Shown one piece after another: positions 1 to 8,498 of a stretch of DNA of 64,000 nt. The stretch is from NCBI RefSeq assembly GCF_947496985.1, contig NZ_CANMEZ010000012.1, positions 102,672-166,671 of the forward strand, given 5' to 3'. The notes below the pieces were generated by a model. It searched no databases, was not told the origin of the DNA, and was given only the letters and a program-made list of their open reading frames with translations. A program made the position numbers and the translations under genes. Position 1 is the first letter of the stretch. Each line of letters starts with the position of its first letter. This DNA is from an uncultured Kordia sp. (lineage in GTDB: Bacteria > Bacteroidota > Bacteroidia > Flavobacteriales > Flavobacteriaceae).

Positions 1-1
1 T

Positions 2-535
2 ACACAAGTAAGTCGTGATTTATTAGATCAGGTTTCTGACACAAGTACAGGACAATACCCGTTTGCTACGGTATTGAGTTGTATTGATTCTAGAGTTTCT
101 TCAGAATTAATTTTTGATCAAGGAATTGGAGATATTTTTAGTGTTCGTATTGCTGGAAACTTTGTCAATGAAGACATTTTAGGAAGCATGGAATTTGCTT
201 GTAAATTGGCAGGAACAAAATTAGTAGTGGTCTTAGGACATACTGCCTGTGGAGCGGTAAAAGGAGCTTGCGATCATGCACGCCTTGGGAATTTAACTGC
301 TCTAATTAACAAAATTGAACCTGCGGTAGAAGCTGTTACAGAACCAACAGATGAAAGTTTACGTAATTCAAAAAATATTGATTTCGTAAATAATGTAGCT
401 GTTAAAAACGTAGAAATGACTATTGAAAATATTCGCAAGCAAAGCCCTGTATTAGCAGAGCTTGAAGCTAATGGAGAAATTAAAGTTGTTGGCGGAATGT
501 ATGATATCAACAATGGTAAAGTAACGTTTTTATAG
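2..535 (+). CDS. beta-carbonic anhydrase (5'-truncated by window edge)
   Basis: The reading frame is open from base 2, so the gene starts outside the window; an internal TTG at 74 is not the true start. The visible 177 residues contain the beta-class zinc motifs SCIDSR and GHTACGA, which supply the Cys, Asp/Arg dyad, His and second Cys of the active site. The enzyme interconverts CO2 and bicarbonate, and the beta class is normally about 200-230 residues, so only a short N-terminus is missing. The stop lies 2 bp before the next gene, suggesting cotranscription. Family assignment is secure; the physiological role (CO2 supply or pH) is inferred. Confidence 0.93.
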   Translation, partial: TQVSRDLLDQVSDTSTGQYPFATVLSCIDSRVSSELIFDQGIGDIFSVRIAGNFVNEDILGSMEFACKLAGTKLVVVLGHTACGAVKGACDHARLGNLTALINKIEPAVEAVTEPTDESLRNSKNIDFVNNVAVKNVEMTIENIRKQSPVLAELEANGEIKVVGGMYDINNGKVTFL

Positions 536-537
536 GA

Positions 538-1236
538 ATGAATTTAAAACAGAAACTAAGTATCGTTTTACTGGTACTTTGCATGATTCCGTTCGCAAGT
601 TGGAGTCAAGATGAAACAGGTAACTGGCTCATGTATTTTGGTTCAAACCGTATTAGCGAGAAGTTCAGCATACATACTGAAGTACAATTTCGTAATCACA
701 CCGTTTTTCCAAACAATACAGAACAATGGTTATTGCGTACAGGACTAAACTATCATTTTACCAAAAATGCCTTTGCTACTGCTGGTTATGCATACATTGG
801 AAGTTTTGTATATGATAGTGAACGTGACAGTCCAGAAACGGAAGAACATCGTATTTGGCAACAATTAATTACAAATAATAAGTTAGGACGCGTAAAATTT
901 GAACATCGTTACAGAGCTGAACAACGTTGGGTTGAAGACGATTTTAAAACACGTTTTCGTTACCGATTAATGTTATTTATTCCTGTAAATAAACCTGTTA
1001 TAGAAAAAGGAACATTTTTCTTCGGAGCGTACAATGAAATTTTTGTAAACGGACAAGAAGAACTGTTTGATAGAAATCGTTTGTATGGTGGTATTGGATA
1101 TCAATTAAATAAAAATATAAACCTACAATCAGGAATGCTATATCAACGTGTAAGCACAACTGGAAAAGGATATTTACAATTTAGTATTGTGTACAACACT
1201 GATTTACGCAAAAAACAAAAAGAAATAAAAAAATAA
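538..1236 (+). CDS. DUF2490 family outer-membrane beta-barrel protein
   Basis: 232-residue protein with a signal peptide (about residues 1-23, ending FASWSQ). The mature part has alternating hydrophobic/aromatic strands typical of a small outer-membrane barrel, with a WLMYFGSNRISEKFSIHTE-type opening seen in DUF2490 proteins. The function of the family is unknown. It starts 2 bp after the carbonic anhydrase stop, so the two are probably one operon, closed by the hairpins at 1267 and 1327. A role in outer-membrane transport linked to the anhydrase is only a guess from the neighbourhood. Confidence 0.8.
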   Translation: MNLKQKLSIVLLVLCMIPFASWSQDETGNWLMYFGSNRISEKFSIHTEVQFRNHTVFPNNTEQWLLRTGLNYHFTKNAFATAGYAYIGSFVYDSERDSPETEEHRIWQQLITNNKLGRVKFEHRYRAEQRWVEDDFKTRFRYRLMLFIPVNKPVIEKGTFFFGAYNEIFVNGQEELFDRNRLYGGIGYQLNKNINLQSGMLYQRVSTTGKGYLQFSIVYNTDLRKKQKEIKK

Positions 1237-1266
1237 AACTTTAGTTAGTTTATTTTTTGTTGTTAC

Positions 1267-1305
1267 GAAAAGCTACAACAGCAAATGTTGAAGTTGTAGC
1301 TTTTC
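1267..1305 (+). terminator. hairpin terminator after carbonic anhydrase operon
   Basis: Perfect 13-bp stem (1267-1279 GAAAAGCTACAAC pairs with 1293-1305) with a 13-nt loop, 30 bp after the DUF2490 stop. The 3' arm ends in TTTTC, so it can act as an intrinsic terminator. Confidence 0.7.
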
Positions 1306-1326
1306 TAACACGCTAAAATAGTTTAC

Positions 1327-1354
1327 AAAAACCACATTATATGATGTGGTTTTT
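1327..1354 (+). terminator. second hairpin terminator with U-tract
   Basis: 11-bp perfect stem AAAAACCACAT (1327-1337) with 1344-1354, 6-nt loop, running into six Ts. It stands about 40 bp after the first hairpin, giving a tandem terminator, or a bidirectional one since A-runs flank the other side. Confidence 0.75.
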
Positions 1355-1511
1355 TCATTTCTAAACAGCACACAACTTCTTTGTTTATAATGTTTTAACA
1401 ATTGTTGTTAAAATAATAATAAACTATGCTATCTGCAGAACTTCATGCTAGCAATCGTAGTTTTTAAGTCGTATTTTTACAGTATAATAAAAATTAAGAA
1501 AAAGATAAATT

Positions 1512-1673
1512 ATGTTCGGATTATTCAAAAAGAAATCAGTAAAAGATAAACTTTACGATCAGTATACAAAATTGACCAAGCAAGCGTTTGATCTTTCTAC
1601 TTCCAACAGAAAACTTAGTGATCAAAAAACAGCAGAAGCAGAAGCTATTATGAAACAAATTGAAGCGTTATAA
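1512..1673 (+). CDS. Lacal_2735 family small protein
   Basis: 53-residue protein opening MFGLFKKKSVKDKLYDQY and ending EAEAIMKQIEAL. It matches from memory the small Lacal_2735 family of flavobacteria, short charged alpha-helical proteins of unknown function. No signal peptide or cysteine is present; the residues after position 10 should form a helical hairpin. It sits alone between the tandem terminators and the promoter of the Crp-type regulator. The coding call rests on composition and family resemblance. Confidence 0.75.
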   Translation: MFGLFKKKSVKDKLYDQYTKLTKQAFDLSTSNRKLSDQKTAEAEAIMKQIEAL

Positions 1674-1720
1674 AAAATTTTCCCGAATCAAGTTTGATGA
1701 CTTTATATTGAACGGCATTT

Positions 1721-1764
1721 GTAACCATTGTTACTGAGTACTTTTACAAAAAACTATAATTTTG
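1721..1764 (+). promoter_or_regulatory. Crp/Fnr-type operator and promoter of the regulator gene
   Basis: GTAAC-CATT-GTTAC at 1721-1734, then a 22-bp gap, then TAATTTTG at 1757-1764, a perfect match to the Bacteroidetes -7 element TAnnTTTG. The palindrome centre falls roughly 40 bp before the expected start of transcription, the position of a class II Crp-type activator site. It precedes the Crp/Fnr gene at 1823, implying autoregulation. The same layout recurs at 2463, 3352, 4872, 7042 and 9572. Confidence 0.75.
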
Positions 1765-1822
1765 GATTTTAAATACTTTCAGTATTTTTAACTCAAAATA
1801 GTGAAGCTCAAAAACGCAATTC

Positions 1823-2458
1823 ATGATTCAAGAACTAAAAGACAATTATGGTCATCTTTTTGAAGAAGATTTACTAAACGAAATTGCACAAGTTGGCACG
1901 TATAAAGAAGTTCCTGCTGGCTTTACCATGATGTCTATTGGCGATTATGTACGTGGAATGCCATTGCTCATTTCTGGCGCTATTAAAATAATGCGAGAAG
2001 ACAAAGAAGGTGATGAACTACTATTGTATTATCTAGAAAGCGGCGAAACCTGTTCTATGACGATGAATTGCTGTATGGGACAAACCAAAAGTGAAATAAA
2101 AGCAGTTGCCGAACACGATACAAAACTGATCATGGTTCCTGTTCAAAAAATGGAAGAATGGACCGCAAACTATAAAACATGGCGAAATTTTGTCTTTCAA
2201 AGTTATCATACACGCTTAAATGAAGTATTACACATTCTAGACAGTGTTGCTTTTGAAAAGATGGATCAACGATTACTCAACTACCTAAAAGAGAAAGTTC
2301 GTATCAATAAAACCATGACAATTCACAATACACATCAAGAAATTGCCTATGATCTACACAGTTCCAGAGTAGTAATATCAAGGCTTTTAAAAAAATTAGA
2401 ACAATTGGGTAGCATAGAATTGCATAGAAATCATATTAAAATTATAAATTTAGCCTAA
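1823..2458 (+). CDS. Crp/Fnr family transcriptional regulator (putative regulator of the sulfur cluster)
   Basis: 211-residue regulator with an N-terminal cyclic-nucleotide-binding-like beta-roll (about 10-130), a dimerisation helix and a C-terminal winged HTH (about 150-210, with SSRVVISRLLKKLEQLGSI as the recognition region). Cysteines 77, 83 and 84 (GETCSMTMNCCMG) lie in the sensor domain and could be redox or persulfide sensing; that is inference. It is the first gene of the sulfur cluster, and the palindrome before it recurs before five further transcription units, which makes it the best candidate to bind those sites. The effector cannot be deduced from sequence alone. Confidence 0.88.
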   Translation: MIQELKDNYGHLFEEDLLNEIAQVGTYKEVPAGFTMMSIGDYVRGMPLLISGAIKIMREDKEGDELLLYYLESGETCSMTMNCCMGQTKSEIKAVAEHDTKLIMVPVQKMEEWTANYKTWRNFVFQSYHTRLNEVLHILDSVAFEKMDQRLLNYLKEKVRINKTMTIHNTHQEIAYDLHSSRVVISRLLKKLEQLGSIELHRNHIKIINLA

Positions 2459-2462
2459 ATAT

Positions 2463-2506
2463 GTAACTTTGGTTACTGCTAGCTCATTGCATGTACTGTA
2501 TTTTGC
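2463..2506 (+). promoter_or_regulatory. Crp/Fnr-type operator before TauE/SafE gene
   Basis: GTAAC-TTTG-GTTAC at 2463-2476, with a TATTTTG -7-like element starting at 2499 after a 22-bp gap (one base shorter than TAnnTTTG). It begins 4 bp after the regulator stop and ends 54 bp before the permease ATG, so the permease has its own promoter. Confidence 0.72.
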
Positions 2507-2529
2507 ACTGACAAACAACGAAAATAACT

Positions 2530-3327
2530 ATGGAAATACTTGGCTATGCTAGTGCCTTGATTATTGGAATTTCATTAGGTCTTATCGGCGGCGGCGGCTC
2601 TATATTAGCAGTCCCTGTACTCGCCTATTTATTCTCAGTTGACGAAAAAGTAGCAACTGCATACTCTCTCTTTATTGTAGGTACAAGTTCACTAGTTGGA
2701 GGACTAAAACAACATCTAAATAAAAATGTTGATTGGCGTACAGCAATTGTTTTTGGAATTCCTGCCATTGTTGGCGTTACGCTAGTTCGTTACTATGTAG
2801 TTCCCGCGTTACCTGACATATTATTCACAGTAGGAACATTTGACTTTACTCGTCGTATGGGAATGTTTGGCTTGTTTGCTATACTTATGTTTCCCGCTGC
2901 ATTGTCTATGCTCAAAAAACGAAAAGAAAAGGAATCTGCAGGAACTATCCGCTACAATTACCCACTTATCTTAATAGAAGGATTAGTCGTTGGTGGAGTT
3001 ACCGGACTCATTGGCGCAGGTGGTGGATTCTTAATTATTCCTGCATTGGTCATATTAGCAAATATAGAGATGAAAGTTGCCGTAGGAACTTCACTTATTA
3101 TCGTTGCTTTTAAATCCTTATTAGGTTTCTTTCTTGGCGATGCACAAACCATTGAGATCGATTGGCAATTCTTAGCATTATTCACAAGCATTTCATTAGT
3201 TGGAATCTTTATTGGAAGTTATTTAGGAAACTTTATCGATGGCAAAAAACTTAAAAAGGGATTTGGCTATTTCATCTTCGTCATGGCAATTTTCATCTTC
3301 TACATGGAGTTTTTTGTAAAACAATAA
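2530..3327 (+). CDS. TauE/SafE (TSUP) family sulfite/sulfur anion permease
   Basis: 265-residue membrane protein with two homologous halves, each opening with a glycine-rich motif (GLIGGGGS near residue 20, GLIGAGGGF near 163), the signature of the TSUP family. About eight hydrophobic segments are visible. TSUP members move sulfite, thiosulfate, sulfoacetate or other anions across the inner membrane. Its place between the Crp-type regulator and the persulfide dioxygenase/rhodanese gene suggests export of sulfite produced by sulfide oxidation; the substrate is inferred from context. Confidence 0.88.
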   Translation: MEILGYASALIIGISLGLIGGGGSILAVPVLAYLFSVDEKVATAYSLFIVGTSSLVGGLKQHLNKNVDWRTAIVFGIPAIVGVTLVRYYVVPALPDILFTVGTFDFTRRMGMFGLFAILMFPAALSMLKKRKEKESAGTIRYNYPLILIEGLVVGGVTGLIGAGGGFLIIPALVILANIEMKVAVGTSLIIVAFKSLLGFFLGDAQTIEIDWQFLALFTSISLVGIFIGSYLGNFIDGKKLKKGFGYFIFVMAIFIFYMEFFVKQ

Positions 3328-3351
3328 ACACACCAAAAAGGGAGTTGTTCT

Positions 3352-3395
3352 GTAACTCTAGTTACTGTGTATCTTTCTGTTATAACGTAATTTTA
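3352..3395 (+). promoter_or_regulatory. Crp/Fnr-type operator before MBL-rhodanese gene
   Basis: GTAAC-TCTA-GTTAC at 3352-3365, then TAATTTTA at 3388-3395 after a 22-bp gap (seven of the eight TAnnTTTG positions fit). The site ends 52 bp before the ATG, as at the other members of the set. Confidence 0.75.
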
Positions 3396-3417
3396 TATCA
3401 TATTAAAATTACATATT

Positions 3418-4824
3418 ATGAATATTGAACAAATATATACAGGCTGTTTAGCGCAAGGCGCTTATTATATAGAAAGTAACGGCGAAGTTGCTATTATTGA
3501 TCCATTACGTGAAGTACAATCTTACATTGACAAAGCTGTAAAACAAAATGCTTCTATCAAATACATTTTTGAAACACATTTTCATGCCGATTTTGTTAGC
3601 GGACATGTAACGCTAGCCAAAAAAACAGGTGCTCCAATTGTATACGGACCTAACGCAAAACCATCTTTTGATGCTATTATTGCTGAAGACTTTCAAGAAT
3701 TTCCGCTTGGAAACATAACGATTATTGCATTGCATACGCCAGGGCATACAATGGAAAGTACAAGCTATTTATTAAGAGATGAGAATGGAAAAGATCATGC
3801 ATTATTTAGTGGTGACACGTTATTTTTAGGCGATGTTGGACGACCAGATTTAGCTCAGAAAGCGGGAGAAATTACTGTAGAAGATTTAGCTAGTTATTTG
3901 TATGATAGCTTACGCGAAAAAATAATACCCTTAGCAGATGATGTGATTGTGTATCCTGCGCATGGTGCTGGTTCAGCTTGTGGTAAAAACATGATGAAAG
4001 AAACGATTGATACACTCGGAAATCAAAAGAATGTAAATTATGCATTGCGAGCAGATATGACTAAAGAAGAGTTTATCAAAGAAGTCACAGACGGATTGTT
4101 ACCACCTCCAAGTTATTTTCCCGAAAATGTAAAACTTAACAAAGAAGGATACGCAGATATTTCAGACATTTTACTACGTGGAACAAGAGCATTATTACCA
4201 ACAGAATTTGAAATGATCGCCAATGAAACAAATGCTATTATTTTAGATGTTAGACATCAAAATGATTTTGTAAAAGGACACATTCCACGTTCAATTTTCA
4301 TTGGGCTTAACGGAAATTTTGCTCCTTGGGTTGGTGCCTTAATTGCCGACATTCAACAACCAATTTTATTAATTACTCCACAAGGACGTGAAGAAGAAAC
4401 GGTAACACGATTATCTAGAGTTGGTTTTGATCATACACTTGGGTATTTACAAGGTGGATTTGATTCCTGGAAAAAAGCTTCTAAAGAGTATGATACCATA
4501 AGTTCGGTCACAGCCGAAAAATTCAAAGAAGATTATAACGATCATCTTCAAATATTTGATGTTCGAAAAGAAAATGAATTCAACTCAGAACATATGTTGA
4601 ACGCAAAAAACACACCGTTAGATTATCTAAATAATCATTTAGCAGAATTTCCAAAAAATGACCCATTTTACGTGCATTGTGCTGGTGGATATAGAAGTGT
4701 CATTGCAGCTTCTATTCTAAAAAGTAGAGGAATTCATAACCTCATTAATGTTGAAGGTGGATTTAAAGCAATAAAAGAAACAAACATTCCTATCTCAGAT
4801 TTTGTTTGCCCTTCTAGCTTATAA
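3418..4824 (+). CDS. CstB-like persulfide dioxygenase: MBL fold fused to two rhodanese domains
   Basis: 468 residues in three domains. The N-terminal metallo-beta-lactamase fold (1-230) has the ETHFHADF motif (H54, H56, D58), H110 in HTPGH, D133 in SGD and H182, the non-heme iron site of persulfide dioxygenases. A first rhodanese domain (about 250-350) has lost its catalytic cysteine: T320 stands in its place. The C-terminal rhodanese (about 365-465) keeps it as C421 in HCAGGYRS. This domain order, including the dead middle rhodanese, matches staphylococcal CstB, which turns persulfides into thiosulfate and sulfite. It is flanked by a sulfite-type permease and a single rhodanese under shared operators, which supports a sulfide-detoxification role. 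Confidence 0.9.
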   Translation: MNIEQIYTGCLAQGAYYIESNGEVAIIDPLREVQSYIDKAVKQNASIKYIFETHFHADFVSGHVTLAKKTGAPIVYGPNAKPSFDAIIAEDFQEFPLGNITIIALHTPGHTMESTSYLLRDENGKDHALFSGDTLFLGDVGRPDLAQKAGEITVEDLASYLYDSLREKIIPLADDVIVYPAHGAGSACGKNMMKETIDTLGNQKNVNYALRADMTKEEFIKEVTDGLLPPPSYFPENVKLNKEGYADISDILLRGTRALLPTEFEMIANETNAIILDVRHQNDFVKGHIPRSIFIGLNGNFAPWVGALIADIQQPILLITPQGREEETVTRLSRVGFDHTLGYLQGGFDSWKKASKEYDTISSVTAEKFKEDYNDHLQIFDVRKENEFNSEHMLNAKNTPLDYLNNHLAEFPKNDPFYVHCAGGYRSVIAASILKSRGIHNLINVEGGFKAIKETNIPISDFVCPSSL

Positions 4825-4871
4825 TAAATAAAAGCTTTATGAAGTTTTAGAACTTTGTAAAGCTTTGTTAT

Positions 4872-4915
4872 GTAACTAAAGTTACTGCGTCTAAATCAAC
4901 AACAATCTATTTTTG
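4872..4915 (+). promoter_or_regulatory. Crp/Fnr-type operator before single-domain rhodanese
   Basis: GTAAC-TAAA-GTTAC at 4872-4885, a 22-bp gap, then TATTTTTG at 4908-4915, a perfect TAnnTTTG. It ends 52 bp before the rhodanese ATG. Strongest instance together with the one at 1721. Confidence 0.78.
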
Positions 4916-4937
4916 TATTAAAATAAACCTAAAACAT

Positions 4938-5282
4938 ATGTCTTTCATAAATGCGCTATTTGGCAAAAAAGAAACGCCTTCAGATCATATAGAAATTCTA
5001 GATTCTACAACATTTAAAGAAGCTATTACTGCTAAAAAAGTACAATTAGTGGACGTTAGAACTAGTTTAGAATATAAAAGCGGACATATTGAAAATGCTG
5101 TTAATATTGATTTTTTTGACCGTGCACATTTTAATGAAAATTTTGCAGGATTTAATAAAGAACAACCTATCTATTTATATTGTCGTTCGGGAAATAGGAG
5201 CCAACGAACTGCCAAAAAATTACTTCAAATCGGTTTTAAGAAAATCTATGATTTGAAAGGTGGCTACAAAGCTTGGAAGTAA
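4938..5282 (+). CDS. single-domain rhodanese-like sulfurtransferase
   Basis: 114 residues, one rhodanese domain with the aspartate/arginine pair (VDVRTSLEYKSGHIENAVNI) and the catalytic loop CRSGNRSQ with C82. It has no signal peptide, so it should be cytoplasmic. The CRSGNRS loop is typical of thiosulfate or persulfide sulfurtransferases. It has its own Crp-type promoter and follows the CstB-like gene; a likely role is passing persulfide sulfur to or from that enzyme. The gene ends just before a bidirectional hairpin at 5305. Confidence 0.9.
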   Translation: MSFINALFGKKETPSDHIEILDSTTFKEAITAKKVQLVDVRTSLEYKSGHIENAVNIDFFDRAHFNENFAGFNKEQPIYLYCRSGNRSQRTAKKLLQIGFKKIYDLKGGYKAWK

Positions 5283-5304
5283 TAAAAAATTTGTTTTAAA
5301 ATAA

Positions 5305-5336
5305 AAAGCGACTCAAGTTTTAACTCGAATCGCTTT
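5305..5336. terminator. bidirectional terminator between convergent genes
   Basis: 15-bp stem with two imperfect pairs (5305-5319 AAAGCGACTCAAGTT with 5322-5336), two-base loop, A-run on the left and T-run on the right. It separates the plus-strand rhodanese from the minus-strand DUF1330 gene. Confidence 0.75.
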
Positions 5337-5351
5337 AATTTTATGCGTTAT

Positions 5352-5645
5352 CTATTCACTAATATAAGCTTCCAATTTTGAAAAAGCTTTATCACGGTAT
5401 GGAATTAATTCTTGATATGCAGCACTTTCAAAAACATCATGTAATGCATTCATATCAGGAAACTCCATAATGGAAACTATAGTAGGTGTATAAGTACCGA
5501 TTAATGGTTTTGACACTTTAAATTTATTGACTGACTTAGCTTGTACTTTCTTATAAAGATCACCTACTTTTTCAATATAATGTGCTAATTGTTCTTTTCC
5601 TTCCGGATTAACTGTTGCAACGATTGTTACATGTACTTTACTCAT
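5352..5645 (-). CDS. DUF1330-like dimeric alpha/beta-barrel protein
   Basis: 97 residues with the ferredoxin-like pattern of DUF1330/Dabb proteins: an N-terminal strand HVTIVATVNPEG, a long helix, then PTIVSIMEFPDMNALHDVFESAAYQEL followed by YRDKAF. Such proteins form small dimers, often of unknown or minor catalytic role. The divergently controlled HxlR gene just upstream on the same strand (175 bp apart) is a plausible regulator. The substrate is unknown. Confidence 0.78.
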   Translation of the reverse strand: MSKVHVTIVATVNPEGKEQLAHYIEKVGDLYKKVQAKSVNKFKVSKPLIGTYTPTIVSIMEFPDMNALHDVFESAAYQELIPYRDKAFSKLEAYISE

Positions 5646-5819
5646 TATTTTATTTTTAATTGTTTAACTATTTTGTATTACCCATAGCGTTATCATATAA
5701 TTTGAAATAGAATTTTTTCTAGATAGTAAAAGTGTTTTTACTTTCTACCATTCCATTAATTTCTTTAATAGAAAACTATTGCAATTCTTTAACTTCAACT
5801 GGGTTATTGAAATTATATG

Positions 5820-6155
5820 TTATACAGCTGTTTCAAAATTTTTAGCCCATACTCTAGCCCAAGATTCTAAAGGCTCAAGGAGTTCAAAAATTTCTTTTCC
5901 TTTAGCAGTTAATGCATATCCTTCAACTGTTCTTTCTATCAAAAAAGCTTGAGTTAACTCTTTTAATCTTCTATTAAGTGTTGTTGGTGAGATAGATTCA
6001 CATCTTTCTTGAAGCACTCTAAACGTACAAGAACCTTCTTGTAACCTCCAAATGATTCCCATAGCCCAACTTCTTCCTAATAAATCAAAAAGAGCCATTA
6101 AATGGTTTCCTGACTTTGATCCTCGTACTGGTTTTCCTGGAATTGGTAATGACAT
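5820..6155 (-). CDS. HxlR-family winged-helix transcriptional regulator
   Basis: 111 residues with the HxlR layout: SWAMGIIWRLQEGSCTFRVLQERCESISPTTLNRRLKEL is the HTH core, followed by the wing YALTAKGKEIFELLEPLESWARVW. HxlR regulators usually respond to aldehydes, oxidants or disulfide stress. It lies upstream of the DUF1330 gene on the same strand; a 175-bp gap separates them, so each may have its own promoter. Target genes are not shown by the sequence. Confidence 0.88.
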   Translation of the reverse strand: MSLPIPGKPVRGSKSGNHLMALFDLLGRSWAMGIIWRLQEGSCTFRVLQERCESISPTTLNRRLKELTQAFLIERTVEGYALTAKGKEIFELLEPLESWARVWAKNFETAV

Positions 6156-6286
6156 AAAATTATATTTGCTACATTTTCGATAGCAAAGCTACACAAAATG
6201 TAGCAAACTACAAATAAAAATAAAGTCTGTTTATTTAAAAAGAGCGAAACAAACATTTCAAAACACTAAATATCAATAACTTGAAT

Positions 6287-6883
6287 TTATTTTTTCAACA
6301 CCAACGTCGTCATACTTCGTAAATCGTTTACATTGGTGCTTTTTACATGTTCTAATAATGAAAGTTGATGTGTTGAAAGTATTTCGTTCAATAATTTACG
6401 CGTCAATAAAAAACGTTTGGATTCATCAGGCAAAAAATATACGCCATCTTGTACGTGTGTTGGTTTTCCTTCAATACCAATATCAGAAGTCATCCGTATA
6501 AATAAACTTCCTCCTTGCTTTAGTACACGTACCAATTCTGCAAACATATCTTTAAAATGTGTTTCGCTTTGCGCGAAATGTAACACGGCATTACATAAAA
6601 TATGATCAAAAGTAGCATTTGTATATGGTAACTTTTCTAATGTGGCAACTTGAAAATTAGCAGAAAGTTTAGGATAGCGTTTTTGAAGATGCGCTATATG
6701 TTCAGTATTTATATCAATTGCATAAAAAGTAAAACCACTCTCGTGGAAATAATGCAAATTTCGACCACTTCCACAACCTGCATCTAAAATGACATCATTT
6801 TCTTGATAGCGACCTTTTAAAATTTGATCAATTAAATAAATATCTGCATTTCCTGAAATTTCGGTCAATACGTGTTGTTTCAT
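6287..6883 (-). CDS. class I SAM-dependent methyltransferase
   Basis: 198 residues with SAM motif I VILDAGCGSGRNLHYF (about residues 31-46), the acidic end of strand 2 (YAIDINTEHI), motif IV FDHILCNAVLHF and a post-motif strand GGSLFIRM. This is a small Methyltransf_11/25 type enzyme; the acceptor cannot be told. It stands alone between HxlR and the cytochrome bd promoter, convergent with neither. Confidence 0.85.
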   Translation of the reverse strand: MKQHVLTEISGNADIYLIDQILKGRYQENDVILDAGCGSGRNLHYFHESGFTFYAIDINTEHIAHLQKRYPKLSANFQVATLEKLPYTNATFDHILCNAVLHFAQSETHFKDMFAELVRVLKQGGSLFIRMTSDIGIEGKPTHVQDGVYFLPDESKRFLLTRKLLNEILSTHQLSLLEHVKSTNVNDLRSMTTLVLKK

Positions 6884-7041
6884 TCGTTAAAATTTTGAAC
6901 CAAGATATCATTTTTATACCGACAAAAATAATTCCTTTAGCGGTATAAATATTTCTCAAAAAAGCAGTCTTTATCTGTTAGAATTCACTATTTTATATAG
7001 TATAATATACATAAAAAATAATTCTTAAAAAAACGTTTTAT

Positions 7042-7086
7042 GTAACCTTAATCACCTCTTTTTTTGAGCTTTGTACTGTATCTTTG
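7042..7086 (+). promoter_or_regulatory. Crp/Fnr-type operator and -7 element before cydA
   Basis: GTAAC-CTTA-ATCAC at 7042-7055: one perfect and one degenerate half-site of the cluster palindrome. TATCTTTG at 7079-7086 is a perfect TAnnTTTG, 23 bp downstream. The element lies inside the N-terminal extension of a longer TTG-started ORF, showing that the real cydA start is the ATG at 7107, 51 bp past the site. Confidence 0.7.
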
Positions 7087-7106
7087 TTATATCAAAACAC
7101 TTCGTT

Positions 7107-8492
7107 ATGGATACAGAAATTCTCGCTCGAATCCAATTTGCTTTCACTATTGCCTTTCACTACATTTATCCTCCTTTAAGTATCGGCCTAGGACTTTTAA
7201 TGGTCATTTTTGAAAGCGCATATATGCGTACTAAAAACAAACAATATCATATTCTTGCTAAATTCTGGACAAAAATATTTGCGCTTACATTCGGAATTGG
7301 TGTCGTAACTGGAATTGTTATGGAATTCGAATTTGGAACCAATTGGGCTGTCTATTCACGCTATGTTGGTGATGTATTTGGAAGTGCGCTTGCTGCAGAA
7401 GGAATTTTTGCATTTGCTCTAGAAAGTGGATTTTTAGGAGTCTTATTATTTGGCTGGAATCGTGTAAAACCTTGGGTACATTTGGTTTCTACGATTGGCG
7501 TTTTTCTAGGCTCTATGTTTTCTGCCGTTTGGATTGTAGTTGCAAACAGTTGGCAACAAACACCTGCAGGGTATCATATAGTTGGGGAAGGAATCAACGC
7601 ACGTGCCGAAATCACCGATTTTTGGGCAATGGTATTCAATCCTTCAAGCGTAGATAGAATACTGCATGTGTGGCTTGGTGCTTTATTGGCTGGTGCGTTT
7701 TTAGTGTTGAGCGTACATGCTTATTATATTGTTAAAAATCGTTTTGTAAACATTTCAAAACGTGCTTTTAAAATTGCTTTGGCAGTTGCAGCTATTTTTT
7801 CATTAGCGCAATTAGCTACAGGACATAGCTCAGCCGAAGGCGTTGCCGTGAATCAACCTGCAAAATTAGCAGCTATGGAAGGACACTTTCCTGCAAGTGC
7901 TTCCGCTGATATGTATTTGTTTGGTTGGGTTGATAAAGAATCACAAGAAGTAACTGGTTTGAAAATTCCTGGCGGGCTTTCGTTTTTATTACATTATGAT
8001 TTTGAAACACCCGTAACTGGTTTAAATGCTTTTCCTGAAGAAGACAGACCTGGGCAAATTAATGCTGTGTTTCAGTTTTATCACATTATGATCGCTATTG
8101 GAATGTTACTGATTGTTTTATCATTATACGGCATGTTTTTATGGTGGAAAGGAAAACTTTTTAAGAAAAAATGGGTTTTATGGACATTTGTATTTGCCGC
8201 TATATTACCACAAATTGCAAATCAAACAGGTTGGTTTGCTGCCGAAATGGGAAGACAACCTTGGGTGGTTTATGGACATTTACGAACCAATCAGGCATTC
8301 TCACAAGCTGTCACAGATAATCAGATATTGTTCTCGTTAATTCTGTTTTTGATCGTATACACGTTGCTGTTTTTACTCTTTATCTATTTATTAAATAAAA
8401 AAATTCAACATGGACCGTATGAAACATCAGAAGACGAACATAGTGATAGACCGCATACCAAAGAAATTACACAAATAGTAACTGGAAATTAA
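7107..8492 (+). CDS. cydA: cytochrome bd ubiquinol/menaquinol oxidase subunit I
   Basis: 461 residues from ATG 7107; the in-frame TTG at 7071 is rejected because the promoter lies across it. Nine or so hydrophobic segments, heme ligand H18 in [13 protein letters not shown], the EFEFGTNW and GRQPWVVYG motifs of the quinol site. Together with CydB it oxidises quinol and reduces O2 at high affinity; bd oxidases also resist sulfide, cyanide and NO. The Crp-type operator shared with the sulfur genes suggests it is induced with sulfide detoxification, keeping respiration running when heme-copper oxidases are inhibited. Confidence 0.95.
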   Translation: MDTEILARIQFAFTIAFHYIYPPLSIGLGLLMVIFESAYMRTKNKQYHILAKFWTKIFALTFGIGVVTGIVMEFEFGTNWAVYSRYVGDVFGSALAAEGIFAFALESGFLGVLLFGWNRVKPWVHLVSTIGVFLGSMFSAVWIVVANSWQQTPAGYHIVGEGINARAEITDFWAMVFNPSSVDRILHVWLGALLAGAFLVLSVHAYYIVKNRFVNISKRAFKIALAVAAIFSLAQLATGHSSAEGVAVNQPAKLAAMEGHFPASASADMYLFGWVDKESQEVTGLKIPGGLSFLLHYDFETPVTGLNAFPEEDRPGQINAVFQFYHIMIAIGMLLIVLSLYGMFLWWKGKLFKKKWVLWTFVFAAILPQIANQTGWFAAEMGRQPWVVYGHLRTNQAFSQAVTDNQILFSLILFLIVYTLLFLLFIYLLNKKIQHGPYETSEDEHSDRPHTKEITQIVTGN

Positions 8493-8498
8493 AAACGT

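Noticed and set aside
7071..7106. TTG start adding 12 residues to CydA
   Set aside because: The -7 element TATCTTTG lies inside it, and [11 protein letters not shown] matches normal CydA starts.
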